From NCBI GenBank assembly GCA_039028635.1, contig JBCCHV010000018.1, positions 34,840 to 98,839 of the forward strand: a stretch of DNA of 64,000 nt. Reading direction: 5' to 3'. The notes under the pieces are model-generated. The model was given only the letters and a program-made list of their open reading frames with translations. It had not been told where the DNA came from and ran no database searches. The DNA comes from Acidobacteriota bacterium. Lineage in GTDB: Bacteria > Acidobacteriota > Thermoanaerobaculia > Multivoradales > JBCCEF01. The position numbers and the translations under genes are program-made. Of this stretch, positions 1-57,675 are shown in pieces (positions within the stretch are counted from its first letter, which is position 1; each line of letters opens with the position of its first letter).

Positions 1-50287
<50,287 letters not shown>

Positions 50288-50351
50288 GAAACACTTTCCG
50301 GGAGAGCGACTCCCGTGCGAATCCGGCCGCCGGCGACTCGCGGCCGCTGGA

Positions 50352-50367
50352 CCCCGCCGAAGCGGGG
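50352..50367 (+). promoter_or_regulatory. Small GC stem-loop ahead of the permease gene
   Basis: CCCCGC and GCGGGG form a 6-bp perfect stem around a CGAA tetraloop, just 5' of the Shine-Dalgarno of the next gene and about 65 nt after the NRPS stop. No T-run follows, so it is not a standard intrinsic terminator. It could slow 3' decay or modulate initiation, or be chance in GC-rich DNA. Confidence 0.3.
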
Positions 50368-50372
50368 GGATT

Positions 50373-50377
50373 GGAGG
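50373..50377 (+). promoter_or_regulatory. Shine-Dalgarno GGAGG deciding the permease start
   Basis: GGAGG stands 6 nt before GTG at 50384. The longer frame beginning at GTG 50315 has no comparable site, and its extra 23 residues are Arg/Pro-rich and unlike this family. So the start is taken at 50384. Confidence 0.75.
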
Positions 50378-50383
50378 ACAGAC

Positions 50384-52804
50384 GTGGAAAGCTTGATGAG
50401 GAATCTCAAACTGGCGCTGCGGAGCTTGCGCAAGAGCCCGGCCTTCACCGGCATCGCGCTGCTCACCTTGGCCCTCGGCATCGGCGCCAACGCGGCGATC
50501 TTCAGCGTCGTCAACGCGGTCATCCTGCGGCCCCTGCCCTATGACGATCCGGAGCGCATCGCGGTGCTCTGGGAAGAGAAGGATGGTCGCCCCTGGACCA
50601 TCTCGCCGCCGAATTTTCTCGATTGGCGAGAGCAGAACCAGACCTTCGAGTCGATGGCTCTGGTCCATCCCGCCTATCTCACCCTGACCGGCGGCGACGA
50701 GCCGGAGCGGCTGCTCGCGATGCAGGTTTCGCACGACTTTTTCGCCGCCCTCGGGGCGCAGCCCAACCCGGGCCGCGGCTTCCTGCCGCTCGAGGACCAG
50801 GCGGGACGGGACAAGGTGGCGGTGATCAGCTACGGCCTGTGGCAGAGCCGCTTCGCCGGCGATCCGGACCTGGTCGGCAAGACCGTCTCCCTCAACGCCT
50901 CGACCTACGAGGTGATCGGCATCATGCCGGAGAAGGCGCGCATTCCCTATCTCTCCAATCCGCAGGTCTTCGTGCCCCGCGTGCTCAGCGACGACGAGCT
51001 CACCCTCGAGGGTCGGGCGACGCGCAAGTTCCGCATCCTGGCGCGCCTCAAGGAGGGGGTGACGGTGGACCAGGCGCAGCGCGACATGGACGCCATCACC
51101 GATCGCCTGGCGAGCGAGTACCCGACCGCCAACAAGGGCTGGAGCTCGGGCATGGCGTTGCTGGTGGAGGACGCCCTCGGTCCGATCCAGAAGAATCTCT
51201 ACCTGCTGCTGGCGGGCGTCGGCCTGGTTCTCCTGATCGCCTGCGCCAATCTGGTCAACTTGATCCTGGCGCGCAGCACCGGTCGCCAGCGGGAGCTCGC
51301 CCTGCGCATGGCCCTGGGGGCCGATCGCGGCAGCCTGGCGCGCCAGATGATGACCGAGACGGCGCTGCTGACCCTCGGCGGCGGCGCCCTCGGCCTAATG
51401 CTCTCGTCTTGGGTGCTGAAGATCGTGGTGCGCTATGCGCCGCGCTCGATCATGCGCCTCGACGAGGTTGGCATCGACGGCCGGGTGATCCTCTTCACCC
51501 TGGGCGCAACCATCCTGACGGCGCTGCTGGTGGGGCTCTTGCCGGCCCTGCGCGGGGCGCGCTTCTCCTTGGTTCCGGCGCTCCAGGATGGCGGCGGGCG
51601 GACCGCCGGATCGGCGCGCCAGAATCGCTTCCGCAACGCCCTGGTGGTAGCTCAAACGGCGCTTTTGATGGTGCTCTTGGTGGCCGGTGGATTGGTGGCC
51701 CGCAGCTTCTACAAGCTGCAGTCGAAGAGCCCCGGCTTCGAGACCGAGGGACGAGTGATCATGGCGATGTCGGTACCGACCTCGAAGTATCCGGACCGTG
51801 ACGCCATCGCCGAGTTCTATCGCCGCGCCCTCGAAGAGGTGCGGTCCCGGCCGGGAGTGCGAGAAGCCGGCGGCCTGACCACTCGGCCCCTCACCATGGG
51901 TGGCCTGGAGCTGCAGTACCACGTTGCCGGCCAGCCGGTGCCGGATCCGGCGGATGTGCCGGTGGCGGCCTTCGACCTGGTCACGCCGGGATACTTCCGC
52001 ACCCTTGGCATTCCGCTATTGCGCGGACGCACCTTCCGAGACAGCGACCATGGCGAAGCGCCGCTCGTGATGGTGGTCAACCAGACCCTCGCCGAGCTGG
52101 TGTGGCCGGGAGAGAACCCGGTCGGCCAGCGCCTCAGCACCGCCGGACCGGACGGTCCCTATGCCGAGGTGGTCGGGGTGGTTGGCGACGTGCGCGAGTC
52201 GGGGATGGACCTCGAGCCGCGGCCGGCGATGTACAAGCCTCATCCCCAGATGGCCTTCCCCTTGCCCTATCTGCAGGTCGTGGTGTGGGGAGAAGAGGAC
52301 CGCCTCGGGGGTCTTTCGGAGCAGGTGCGCTCGGCCATCTGGAAGATCGACGCCGATCAGCCGATCGCCCCCAGCCTGACCCTCGAACGCTTCGTTTCCG
52401 ACAGCGTCTCGCGGCAGCGTTTCTTGCTGATGGTGCTGCTGGCCTTTGCCGTCCTCGCTTTCATGCTGGCAGCGGTGGGGATCTATGGCGTGGTGAGCTA
52501 CGGCGTCAGCCAACGCACCCAGGAGATCGGCGTCCGCATGGCCCTGGGCTCCCAGGCCAACGAGATCCTGAGCTGGGTGCTGCGCCGGGGCCTCAAGCCG
52601 GTTCTACTCGGCATCGGTCTCGGTGTCGTTTTCACCCTGTTGGTCGGCCGACTACTCGAGAGCCTGCTCTTCGAGGTCAGCTCGACGGACGTCATGACCA
52701 TCACCTCGACCGCCGTTCTGCTGTTGGCGGTGGCGGTGGCGGCGGTCCTGCTGCCGGCGCGGCGGGCGTCGAGGGTGGACCCGATGCTGGCCCTGCGCGA
52801 CTGA
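50384..52804 (+). CDS. ADOP-family duplicated FtsX/MacB-type permease
   Basis: This 806-residue inner-membrane protein belongs to the 'acidobacterial duplicated orphan permease' type. It has two MacB-like periplasmic domains and two FtsX-type membrane regions in one chain, with no ATPase domain. After a short cytoplasmic start (KLALRSLRKSPAF) there is a first membrane helix at about 20-47. A periplasmic domain (about 50-265) follows, then an FtsX block (about 270-390) containing RELALRMALGADRGSLARQM. Another helix (about 416-443), a second periplasmic domain (about 444-670) and a second FtsX block (about 680-800, EIGVRMALGSQANEIL) complete it. It starts 96 nt after the NRPS stop on the same strand and may be co-transcribed. 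Peptide export or self-protection is possible but unproven, because the family is widespread and usually lies far from NRPS genes. No partner ATPase gene is in the window. Confidence 0.9.
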   Translation: MESLMRNLKLALRSLRKSPAFTGIALLTLALGIGANAAIFSVVNAVILRPLPYDDPERIAVLWEEKDGRPWTISPPNFLDWREQNQTFESMALVHPAYLTLTGGDEPERLLAMQVSHDFFAALGAQPNPGRGFLPLEDQAGRDKVAVISYGLWQSRFAGDPDLVGKTVSLNASTYEVIGIMPEKARIPYLSNPQVFVPRVLSDDELTLEGRATRKFRILARLKEGVTVDQAQRDMDAITDRLASEYPTANKGWSSGMALLVEDALGPIQKNLYLLLAGVGLVLLIACANLVNLILARSTGRQRELALRMALGADRGSLARQMMTETALLTLGGGALGLMLSSWVLKIVVRYAPRSIMRLDEVGIDGRVILFTLGATILTALLVGLLPALRGARFSLVPALQDGGGRTAGSARQNRFRNALVVAQTALLMVLLVAGGLVARSFYKLQSKSPGFETEGRVIMAMSVPTSKYPDRDAIAEFYRRALEEVRSRPGVREAGGLTTRPLTMGGLELQYHVAGQPVPDPADVPVAAFDLVTPGYFRTLGIPLLRGRTFRDSDHGEAPLVMVVNQTLAELVWPGENPVGQRLSTAGPDGPYAEVVGVVGDVRESGMDLEPRPAMYKPHPQMAFPLPYLQVVVWGEEDRLGGLSEQVRSAIWKIDADQPIAPSLTLERFVSDSVSRQRFLLMVLLAFAVLAFMLAAVGIYGVVSYGVSQRTQEIGVRMALGSQANEILSWVLRRGLKPVLLGIGLGVVFTLLVGRLLESLLFEVSSTDVMTITSTAVLLLAVAVAAVLLPARRASRVDPMLALRD

Positions 52805-52847
52805 TCTTGGTCTCGCCCGCGCCTCCGACTACGGGTGAGGGGTAGGT

Positions 52848-53828
52848 CTAGATGTCGCCCTCGAGCACTCGGCCCAGGTAGGTCCCTTCGTCGACCGCCG
52901 AGGGCCGGGCCATGCCGGCCTCGATCCAGGCTCGCCGCTCGTGATCGATCACCGCCAGCTCCCAAACGCAGGCGGTGATTTCGGGATCGCTGACGGCAAC
53001 GAACCCTGATGCCTGGTCGAGGGGCGCGGCGAGCATCTTCTGGCGCAGAATGCCGCCGTCGGTCCACCAGTCCACCAGCAGCCAGTTGGCCTCGGTACCG
53101 GCGTGGAGGATGGCGAAGCCGAGGCCGAATCGGCCGGGGCCTTGGCCGGGCGTCGGCAGGGTCGCACGCACGGCTTGGCGGGCGGCGTCAGCCTGTTCGG
53201 CCGAGATCTCGGCTCCTCCCCGCGTGATGCCGTAGAGCTTGCACTGCCAGTCCTGCCAGGTTTCGATCCCCAGAAAGCGGCACTGGCGCGGGGCATAGGT
53301 GTCTGGGCCGGGCTCGGGGTCTGGCGCCGTGGGCTCCGTCGGTCGATCGGCCAGCAGGTCGGCGAGGGCGGTGCCGCCGAGGGCAAAGCGCAGCTTGTGG
53401 CGAGCCGTCGCGCCCAGCCGACGATAGAAGCTGGCGGCGCGGTGGTTCCACACCGGCGTCTGCCACTGCAGGTGATCGCTGCCGACCGCTTCGGCGGTCG
53501 CGGCGACTCGGCGCAGGAGTTGTCTTCCCAGCCCGCTGCCGCGGGCCTGCGGACGCAGGTAGAGACAGTCGAGGTGGACGTACTGGGACGCCGACCAGGT
53601 GGCGGCCTCGGTCGAGCAGCTCGCGAAGCCCACCAAGCCGGTCGCGTCTTCGGCCACCCAGCAGCGCAGCCGCGGCTCGCGACCGAGGATCATGTCGCGC
53701 CAACGGAGCTCTTGCTCGCCGCGCTCGAAGCGCTGCCGCTCGTAGGCGGCGTGCTCGGCGCAAAGCTCGAGAAGCTCGGCGAGGTCCGCTTCCGCCAGCG
53801 GGCGGATGTTCACCAGTCCACTGTTCAT
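52848..53828 (-). CDS. GNAT-family acetyltransferase with a C-terminal domain of unknown function
   Basis: This is a 326-residue cytosolic protein. Residues about 5-145 form a GNAT N-acetyltransferase domain. The acetyl-CoA loop is QARGSGLGRQLL (about 94-105), and the C-terminal GNAT motif is NHRAASFYRRLGA (128-140). After a Pro/Glu/Asp linker (about 160-185), residues about 190-326 form a separate domain. It contains KLYGIT, NWLLVDWWTD and ACVWELAVIDHERRAW. I do not recognise this domain, and the substrate is unknown. The ATG overlaps the stop of the upstream rhodanese gene by 4 nt (ATGA, 53825-53828), so the two are almost certainly co-translated. The gene converges on the permease, 43 nt apart, with no clear terminator between. 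Confidence 0.88.
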   Translation of the reverse strand: MNSGLVNIRPLAEADLAELLELCAEHAAYERQRFERGEQELRWRDMILGREPRLRCWVAEDATGLVGFASCSTEAATWSASQYVHLDCLYLRPQARGSGLGRQLLRRVAATAEAVGSDHLQWQTPVWNHRAASFYRRLGATARHKLRFALGGTALADLLADRPTEPTAPDPEPGPDTYAPRQCRFLGIETWQDWQCKLYGITRGGAEISAEQADAARQAVRATLPTPGQGPGRFGLGFAILHAGTEANWLLVDWWTDGGILRQKMLAAPLDQASGFVAVSDPEITACVWELAVIDHERRAWIEAGMARPSAVDEGTYLGRVLEGDI

Positions 53829-54235
53829 GCGCCGCCGTCTCCGACCAGCTCGAATCCCTCGTCGAGCCAGCCCGTGACGCCGCCGATCATCATCTTCACC
53901 GGCCGGTCGAGGCGCGCGATCCGCAGGGCGGCCCGATTCGCGCCGTTGCAGTGCGGACCGGAGCAGTAGGTGATGAACAGGGTTTCGTCGGGGTATTCGG
54001 CGAGGCGCTCTCGACTGATCTCGCTGTGGGGGAGGGACAGGGCCTTCGGTAGGTGTCCCTTGGCGTAGAGGTCCGGCGAGCGCACGTCGAGAAGAACGAA
54101 GTCCTGCTCTTGCTCGGTGAGGGCGAAGTGGACGTCCCAGCAGTCGGTCTCGAAGCTCAGCCGGCGGGCGAAGTGGGTCACCGCGGCGGCGGAGGGGGCG
54201 GGACGAAACTGCTGAACGGCGGATCGGATTCTCAT
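53825..54235 (-). CDS. Single-domain rhodanese-like protein
   Basis: This is a 136-residue cytosolic protein. The rhodanese fold is shown by LLDVRSPDLYAKGHLPKA (48-65) and the active-site loop CSGPHCNG, with Cys91 as the persulfide-forming residue. Single-domain rhodaneses move sulfane sulfur. The start is supported by GGGAGG 5 nt before the ATG (complement of 54241-54246). It is the first gene of a two-gene unit with the acetyltransferase and is divergent from the FtrA-type regulator. Regulators of that type and rhodaneses are, as I recall, often neighbours, which suggests the regulator controls this pair. Confidence 0.92.
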   Translation of the reverse strand: MRIRSAVQQFRPAPSAAAVTHFARRLSFETDCWDVHFALTEQEQDFVLLDVRSPDLYAKGHLPKALSLPHSEISRERLAEYPDETLFITYCSGPHCNGANRAALRIARLDRPVKMMIGGVTGWLDEGFELVGDGGA

Positions 54236-54332
54236 GGCGGCCTCCCGGGTTCGATCGGTTCGAGGCTCATCCTAGAGTCGCTGTGCTCGCGGGACGAGTG
54301 GCAGGTATGACAATCTTCGGTAAGATCCTGCC
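54236..54332. promoter_or_regulatory. Divergent intergenic region (rhodanese / FtrA-type regulator)
   Basis: These 97 nt must hold both promoters and probably the operator of the AraC-type regulator. A TAAGAT hexamer at 54321-54326 resembles a -10 element only 6 nt before the regulator's ATG, and no good Shine-Dalgarno precedes that ATG. Two near-copies of TTCGATCGG/TTCGAGGC lie near 54250-54265. No convincing -35 is seen. Confidence 0.35.
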
Positions 54333-55322
54333 ATGGCTGCTCGGTCTCTCCTCGTCGTCGCGCTGACCCACGATCGTGCCAGTGCCCTCGAGCTCGGCAT
54401 CGTCACCGAGGTTTTCGGTCTGCAACGGCCGGAGATCGACCCGTGGTATCGCTTCGAGCTGCGTTCGATGGACCCGGGACCGCTGCAGGCCACCGGTGGG
54501 CTCGGCTTGGTGGTGGACGACGATCTGTCCATTCTGTCGCAGGCGGACCTGGTGATCGTCCCCGGCTGGCGTGGCCCGGAGGATGCCGTGCCCGAACCGG
54601 TCATCGCTGCCCTGCAGCGTGCCCATCGGCGCGGCTGCCGCCTGGTGTCGATCTGCTCCGGGGCCTTCGTGCTGGCAGCCACCGGCGTGCTCGCTGGCCG
54701 GCGGGCGACCACTCACTGGCTGTATGCGCCAATCCTCGAGCGGCTCTATCCGGAGATCGAGGTCGACCCCGACGTTCTCTATGTCGACGAAGGACAAATC
54801 CTCACCTCCGCCGGCAGCGCCGCGGGCTTCGATCTCTGTTTGCACCTAGTGCGCCAAGACTACGGTGCCGCCGTCGCCAACCGGGTGGCTCGCCGGCTGG
54901 TGGTGGCGCCCCACCGCGAGGGTGGCCAGGCGCAGTTCATCGAGCGTCCGTTGGCCGGCGACGGCAGCGGTGACCTGGCGCCGACCCTCGACTGGCTGCG
55001 CGACCGTCTCGCCGAGCCCCACACCGCCGAGTCCGTCGCCGCCGGCCTGCACATCAGCGCCCGCACCCTGGCGCGGCGCTTTCGGTCCCACCTCGGCACC
55101 ACCCTCCATCGCTGGCTCACCGGCGAGCGCGTTCTCCACGCCCAGTCCCTTCTCGAAACCACCGCCGACGATCTCGAGACCATCGCCCAGCGCAGCGGCT
55201 TCAGCGACGCGCGCCTCCTACGCCTCCACTTCCGCCGCACCCTCGGCATCAGTCCGAGCGCCTACCGCAAGAGGTTCGCGGCCGGGGACGGGGTGGAGAA
55301 GGCCGCTGTCTCGTTGCGATAG
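54333..55322 (+). CDS. FtrA/GlxA-type transcriptional regulator (DJ-1/PfpI domain plus AraC HTH)
   Basis: This is a 329-residue regulator. Residues about 5-170 form a DJ-1/PfpI-like domain with the nucleophile-elbow sequence SICSGAFVLA and the downstream ATTHW of this family. Residues about 215-320 form an AraC DNA-binding domain with two helix-turn-helix units. The first is AESVAAGLHISARTLARRF and the second DLETIAQRSGFSDARLLRLH, ending in LGISPSAYRKRF. It probably senses a small molecule through the N-terminal domain and controls the divergent rhodanese-acetyltransferase pair. This is inferred from position only. The ATG at 54333 has no clear ribosome-binding site and the transcript may be nearly leaderless. 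The symbol ftrA is used for such proteins, but I do not assign it. Confidence 0.9.
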   Translation: MAARSLLVVALTHDRASALELGIVTEVFGLQRPEIDPWYRFELRSMDPGPLQATGGLGLVVDDDLSILSQADLVIVPGWRGPEDAVPEPVIAALQRAHRRGCRLVSICSGAFVLAATGVLAGRRATTHWLYAPILERLYPEIEVDPDVLYVDEGQILTSAGSAAGFDLCLHLVRQDYGAAVANRVARRLVVAPHREGGQAQFIERPLAGDGSGDLAPTLDWLRDRLAEPHTAESVAAGLHISARTLARRFRSHLGTTLHRWLTGERVLHAQSLLETTADDLETIAQRSGFSDARLLRLHFRRTLGISPSAYRKRFAAGDGVEKAAVSLR

Positions 55323-55410
55323 GCGAGCCGATTGCCATTGAGGCCTGGGCGGCCTTCTGCTCGAAGCCGTAGAAGTTGTCGAGGGTCCTATTCAGCGAGG
55401 AGGCCAGGGG

Positions 55411-55836
55411 ATGAAACGGCAAGCTTCCACGAACCAGCAAGGGTTCACACTGCTGGAACTGATCATCGTGGTGGCAATGATCGGAATTCTCGCCACGATC
55501 GCGTTACCGAGTCTTCGAGACTATCCGATGCGGACCAAAGAGGCTGTCCTGCGAACGAACCTTCACACCCTGAGGTTTGTCCTCGATCGATATCACGGTG
55601 ACACAGGGCACTACCCGAGCTCGCTGCAAGCGCTCGTGGATGGAGGATACTTGCGTCGCGTTCCGGTCGATCCGCTGGCCGGGACGGGAGGCGCATGGGT
55701 GCTTCTCTTCGAGAATGAGGAGCTCCACGAAGTCGAAGCGGTGAACATGGATCTGTCTGATAGCGCCGGAATCATGGACGTTCGCTCGAGCTCGGCGCTC
55801 ACCAGCCTGGATGGAACCTTGTATTCAGACTGGTAG
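55411..55836 (+). CDS. GspG-like type II secretion/prepilin-type pseudopilin
   Basis: This is a 141-residue secreted pilin-like protein. The class III signal is QQGFTLLELIIVVAMIGIL. A prepilin peptidase would cut between Gly11 and Phe12, and Glu at mature position +5 is present. The hydrophobic helix covers about 12-35. HYPSSLQALVDGGYLRRVP and the VDPLAGTGGAW region are typical of the GspG major pseudopilin. GAGGAGG lies 7 nt before the ATG, a strong start. No other secretion or pilus gene is near, so it is an orphan. It is 88 nt downstream of the regulator. Its codon use is less GC-rich than the upstream genes, and it sits at the edge of the AT-richer toxin locus. Confidence 0.9.
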   Translation: MKRQASTNQQGFTLLELIIVVAMIGILATIALPSLRDYPMRTKEAVLRTNLHTLRFVLDRYHGDTGHYPSSLQALVDGGYLRRVPVDPLAGTGGAWVLLFENEELHEVEAVNMDLSDSAGIMDVRSSSALTSLDGTLYSDW

Positions 55837-55893
55837 GGACTCTGTTCTTCTCTTCCTGTGCCAGCCTTTGATGCGACTTGGGAGGAGATGATC

Positions 55894-56259
55894 TCACCGG
55901 GCGGGACGAGGATCTACAAGCTCGGGCCGATCATTGAAGCTGTCGAAGTCCTCGACCACCGAAATTCTTCCGCTTTCGATTCGAAAGATGAAATCGTCGA
56001 TCTCCAACGTATCTCCATGGCGACCGATCAGAGCTCCCTATTCCTCCAGTTCAAGTGCCATCTCATCGACCTGCTGCCTCGGCTTTCCGGTCCACTGGTA
56101 GTTGATGATCTTCAATGCCATCTGCCGTCTTTCCCATAGTCCCTTCGTCACCGTATCGGCGCCATCCAGTAGAGCGGCGATATAAAGTACGTAGGAACAA
56201 AGAACGATATTGGCGATGAGGGAGCTGATCAGAATTATCGTGTAGAGAGCCTTCTTCAT
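55894..56259 (-). pseudogene. Small membrane-anchored protein interrupted by an in-frame TAG
   Basis: On the minus strand, ATG 56259 starts a protein with a signal-anchor helix (KKALYTIILISS through YVLYIAAL). An earlier ATG at 56265 is possible, but 56259 gives a better anchor start. The chain runs to LELEE and meets TAG at 56038-56040. The same frame then stays open for 47 more codons to TGA at 55894-55896. That stretch has a coding-like composition (GDTLEIDDFIFRIESGRIS). Either a nonsense mutation has split a gene of about 120 codons, or the real product is 73 residues and the rest is chance. An overlapping plus-strand frame (55858-56139) looks like a shadow. I do not recognise the family. 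It is the last gene of the minus-strand small-gene series. Confidence 0.55.
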
Positions 56260-56344
56260 GGCCATCTCTCATTAGGTTTGGGATCAATTTTTACGGAATT
56301 CGGTCTGAGGTCGCCACTTGTCGCCAAGCTCAATGGTGCGGTGT

Positions 56345-56869
56345 TCAACCATGATGTGTTGAGCTTGGTTTCCCTGGGGGTGAGGAGATGACCTCGTCCC
56401 GCGGGCTGATACTCTGGAGAAGAACTGTAACGGTGTCCTCCGGTTGAAGTCTGAAGGCTTCTCGCAGAATTAGTCGACTGCAGTCTCCTGCGGGCTTAAC
56501 GTCGTTCCCAAAATCGGCGAGCGTGAACTCGCGAACTGTTTCGTCGCCAGTGCTGCTACGGAAGTATGCCCAGTTGTTGGACTCCAGTATTTCCCTCACT
56601 TGACTGTAGAACTCGGTTGACCAGGGGGCCAATGGAAAACCAAGTTCAATTGAGAATCTTCTGTTAGGTTTGAATATTTTTTTGAATTGGATGAACTCTT
56701 CTGTCTTTGGAACCTCGATGATCGCGAGGCCTCCCTCTAGTCCAGATCTCAGGAGCCTGTCGAGGTATTTTTCCAACTCGAGTTGCGGCACTCGTCGGTG
56801 CTTTCCAGGGCGACGGCTGAGCCAGAGCATGAGCATCACTCCGGCCAGAATCACCAGAGTCCAAATCAC
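56345..56869 (-). CDS. Membrane-anchored protein of unknown function, paralogue of the preceding gene
   Basis: This 174-residue protein has an N-terminal helix (MIWTLVILAGVMLMLWL) and a cytosolic or periplasmic body. GTG 56869 is chosen over TTG 56917 for two reasons. GGAGG stands 7 nt before it (complement of 56877-56881), and its product then aligns from residue 1 with the paralogue (MIWLVLVLGGLVFVWWLL). Shared blocks are EFIQF, LGFPLAxWS, AYF, and FTLxxF followed by AGDxxRxILREF-like sequence. It lies 28 nt after its paralogue and 85 nt before the next gene. Its place in a toxin-immunity series suggests immunity, but no known domain is seen. Confidence 0.75.
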   Translation of the reverse strand: MIWTLVILAGVMLMLWLSRRPGKHRRVPQLELEKYLDRLLRSGLEGGLAIIEVPKTEEFIQFKKIFKPNRRFSIELGFPLAPWSTEFYSQVREILESNNWAYFRSSTGDETVREFTLADFGNDVKPAGDCSRLILREAFRLQPEDTVTVLLQSISPRDEVISSPPGKPSSTHHG

Positions 56870-56897
56870 TGCATGACCTCCGGGCGTGGGTGGAAAC

Positions 56898-57398
56898 TCA
56901 CTTAGGCTCTGATTCAACGTGCACTTCCTTCAGGCTGCAATTGGAGAGCTCTACAGTGACTTTGACGTCTTCTTCAACGCCAAAGACCTCTCGGAGGATT
57001 CTTCTGGCGAGGTCGCCAGCGCGATGGAGGTCGCCGTTGAAATTAATGAGTGTGAATTGGGTTACAGTCCCTTCTTCCGTGCTTTCTGTGAAATAGGCGA
57101 TTTTTCCTCTTTCAACGAGTTTGACGAAATTTTCGTAATACCCGGAAGACCAGGAGGCAAGAGGGAAACCCAATTGAATGTCCGTCGTTCCATCGTCGAG
57201 AAATCTTCTGCGGAATTGAATGAACTCTCTTCGTCTTGGGATCGTGATCACTGCGGTGCTGTTTGGGAATCCGCAGCGGTACAGGATGTCCAGGTAGATC
57301 TCAAGGTCCATTTGCGAGACCTTGCGATTGACCCCAGGGCCGTTGAGAAGCCACCAGACGAAGACTAGTCCTCCCAAGACTAAGACTAACCAGATCAT
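56898..57398 (-). CDS. Membrane-anchored protein of unknown function, tandem paralogue
   Basis: This 166-residue protein has a single N-terminal membrane helix (about 2-18) followed by a soluble body with REFIQFRRRFL, LGFPLASWSSGYY and AGDLARRILREVFG. It is clearly related to the next gene downstream, so the pair arose by tandem duplication and has diverged widely. Its ATG overlaps the stop of the upstream gene by 4 nt (ATGA, 57395-57398), pointing to translational coupling. Function is unknown; immunity is a guess from context. Confidence 0.75.
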   Translation of the reverse strand: MIWLVLVLGGLVFVWWLLNGPGVNRKVSQMDLEIYLDILYRCGFPNSTAVITIPRRREFIQFRRRFLDDGTTDIQLGFPLASWSSGYYENFVKLVERGKIAYFTESTEEGTVTQFTLINFNGDLHRAGDLARRILREVFGVEEDVKVTVELSNCSLKEVHVESEPK

Positions 57399-57655
57399 CG
57401 GAAGAATCCGTAGTCGCCTTCGCGGACTGCGTTCTTGTTCCTTCTCGGAGCTGGACCTGAGAAGATTTCGATGTCTGGATACGCGGCCCTGCAGTCATCG
57501 AGCAGGCTGATGCTGCCGGGTAAGGCCCCAAGATTATCGGACTTTGTCCGGCGGAAGATCTCATCGAGGAAAGTAAACATCGCACGGTACGCAAATTTGG
57601 AAGAAAGTCTGCTGTGCTCTAGTCGGCTGGAACTTCGAGGCTCTTGTTTTTCCAT
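57395..57655 (-). CDS. Small immunity-like protein, copy A of the 'RTKSD' family
   Basis: This 86-residue protein has a core reading FAYRAMFTFLDEIFRRTKSD, then LGALPGSISLLDD. It matches the 81-residue gene at 58668-58913 (DAYRAMIIFLRDIYLRTKSD, LGSLLGSMCLLSD). I recall similar short proteins beside contact-dependent and polymorphic toxins, but I do not give a family name. The C-terminal PRRNKN..REGD stretch also occurs in the decayed copy near 59815-59967. No clear ribosome-binding site precedes ATG 57655. The gene lies 20 nt after the barstar-like gene and overlaps the next gene by 4 nt. Confidence 0.7.
   Translation of the reverse strand: MEKQEPRSSSRLEHSRLSSKFAYRAMFTFLDEIFRRTKSDNLGALPGSISLLDDCRAAYPDIEIFSGPAPRRNKNAVREGDYGFFR
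57431..57448. repeat. 18-nt direct repeat, copy 1 (second copy 59834-59851)
   Basis: GTTCTTGTTCCTTCTCGG is found exactly at 57431-57448 and 59834-59851. It lies inside a longer imperfect match of about 36 nt (starting at GTC(G/A)CCTTC). It codes for the PRRNKN part of the RTKSD-family C terminus and marks homology between copy A and the decayed copy. Confidence 0.8.
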
Positions 57656-57675
57656 GGGAGACTTTTCGGAGTGAT

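Noticed and set aside
55341..55355. AGGCC-TGGGC-GGCCT inverted repeat after the regulator as a terminator
   Set aside because: The stem is only 5 bp and no T-run follows; such stems are frequent in GC-rich DNA.
55249..55440. 63-codon minus-strand frame with coding-like third positions around 55330-55400
   Set aside because: It overlaps the end of the regulator and the pseudopilin start, has no ribosome-binding site, and matches nothing I know. It could be a fossil gene end, but the support is too weak.
55858..56139. 93-codon plus-strand frame
   Set aside because: It overlaps the minus-strand membrane protein, which has a better signal anchor and sits in line with its neighbours; no ribosome-binding site is seen for the plus frame.
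56919..57368. 149-codon plus-strand frame opposite the 166-residue gene
   Set aside because: The minus-strand frame has a membrane anchor, a clear paralogue next door and a 4-nt junction. The plus-strand frame is its antisense shadow.
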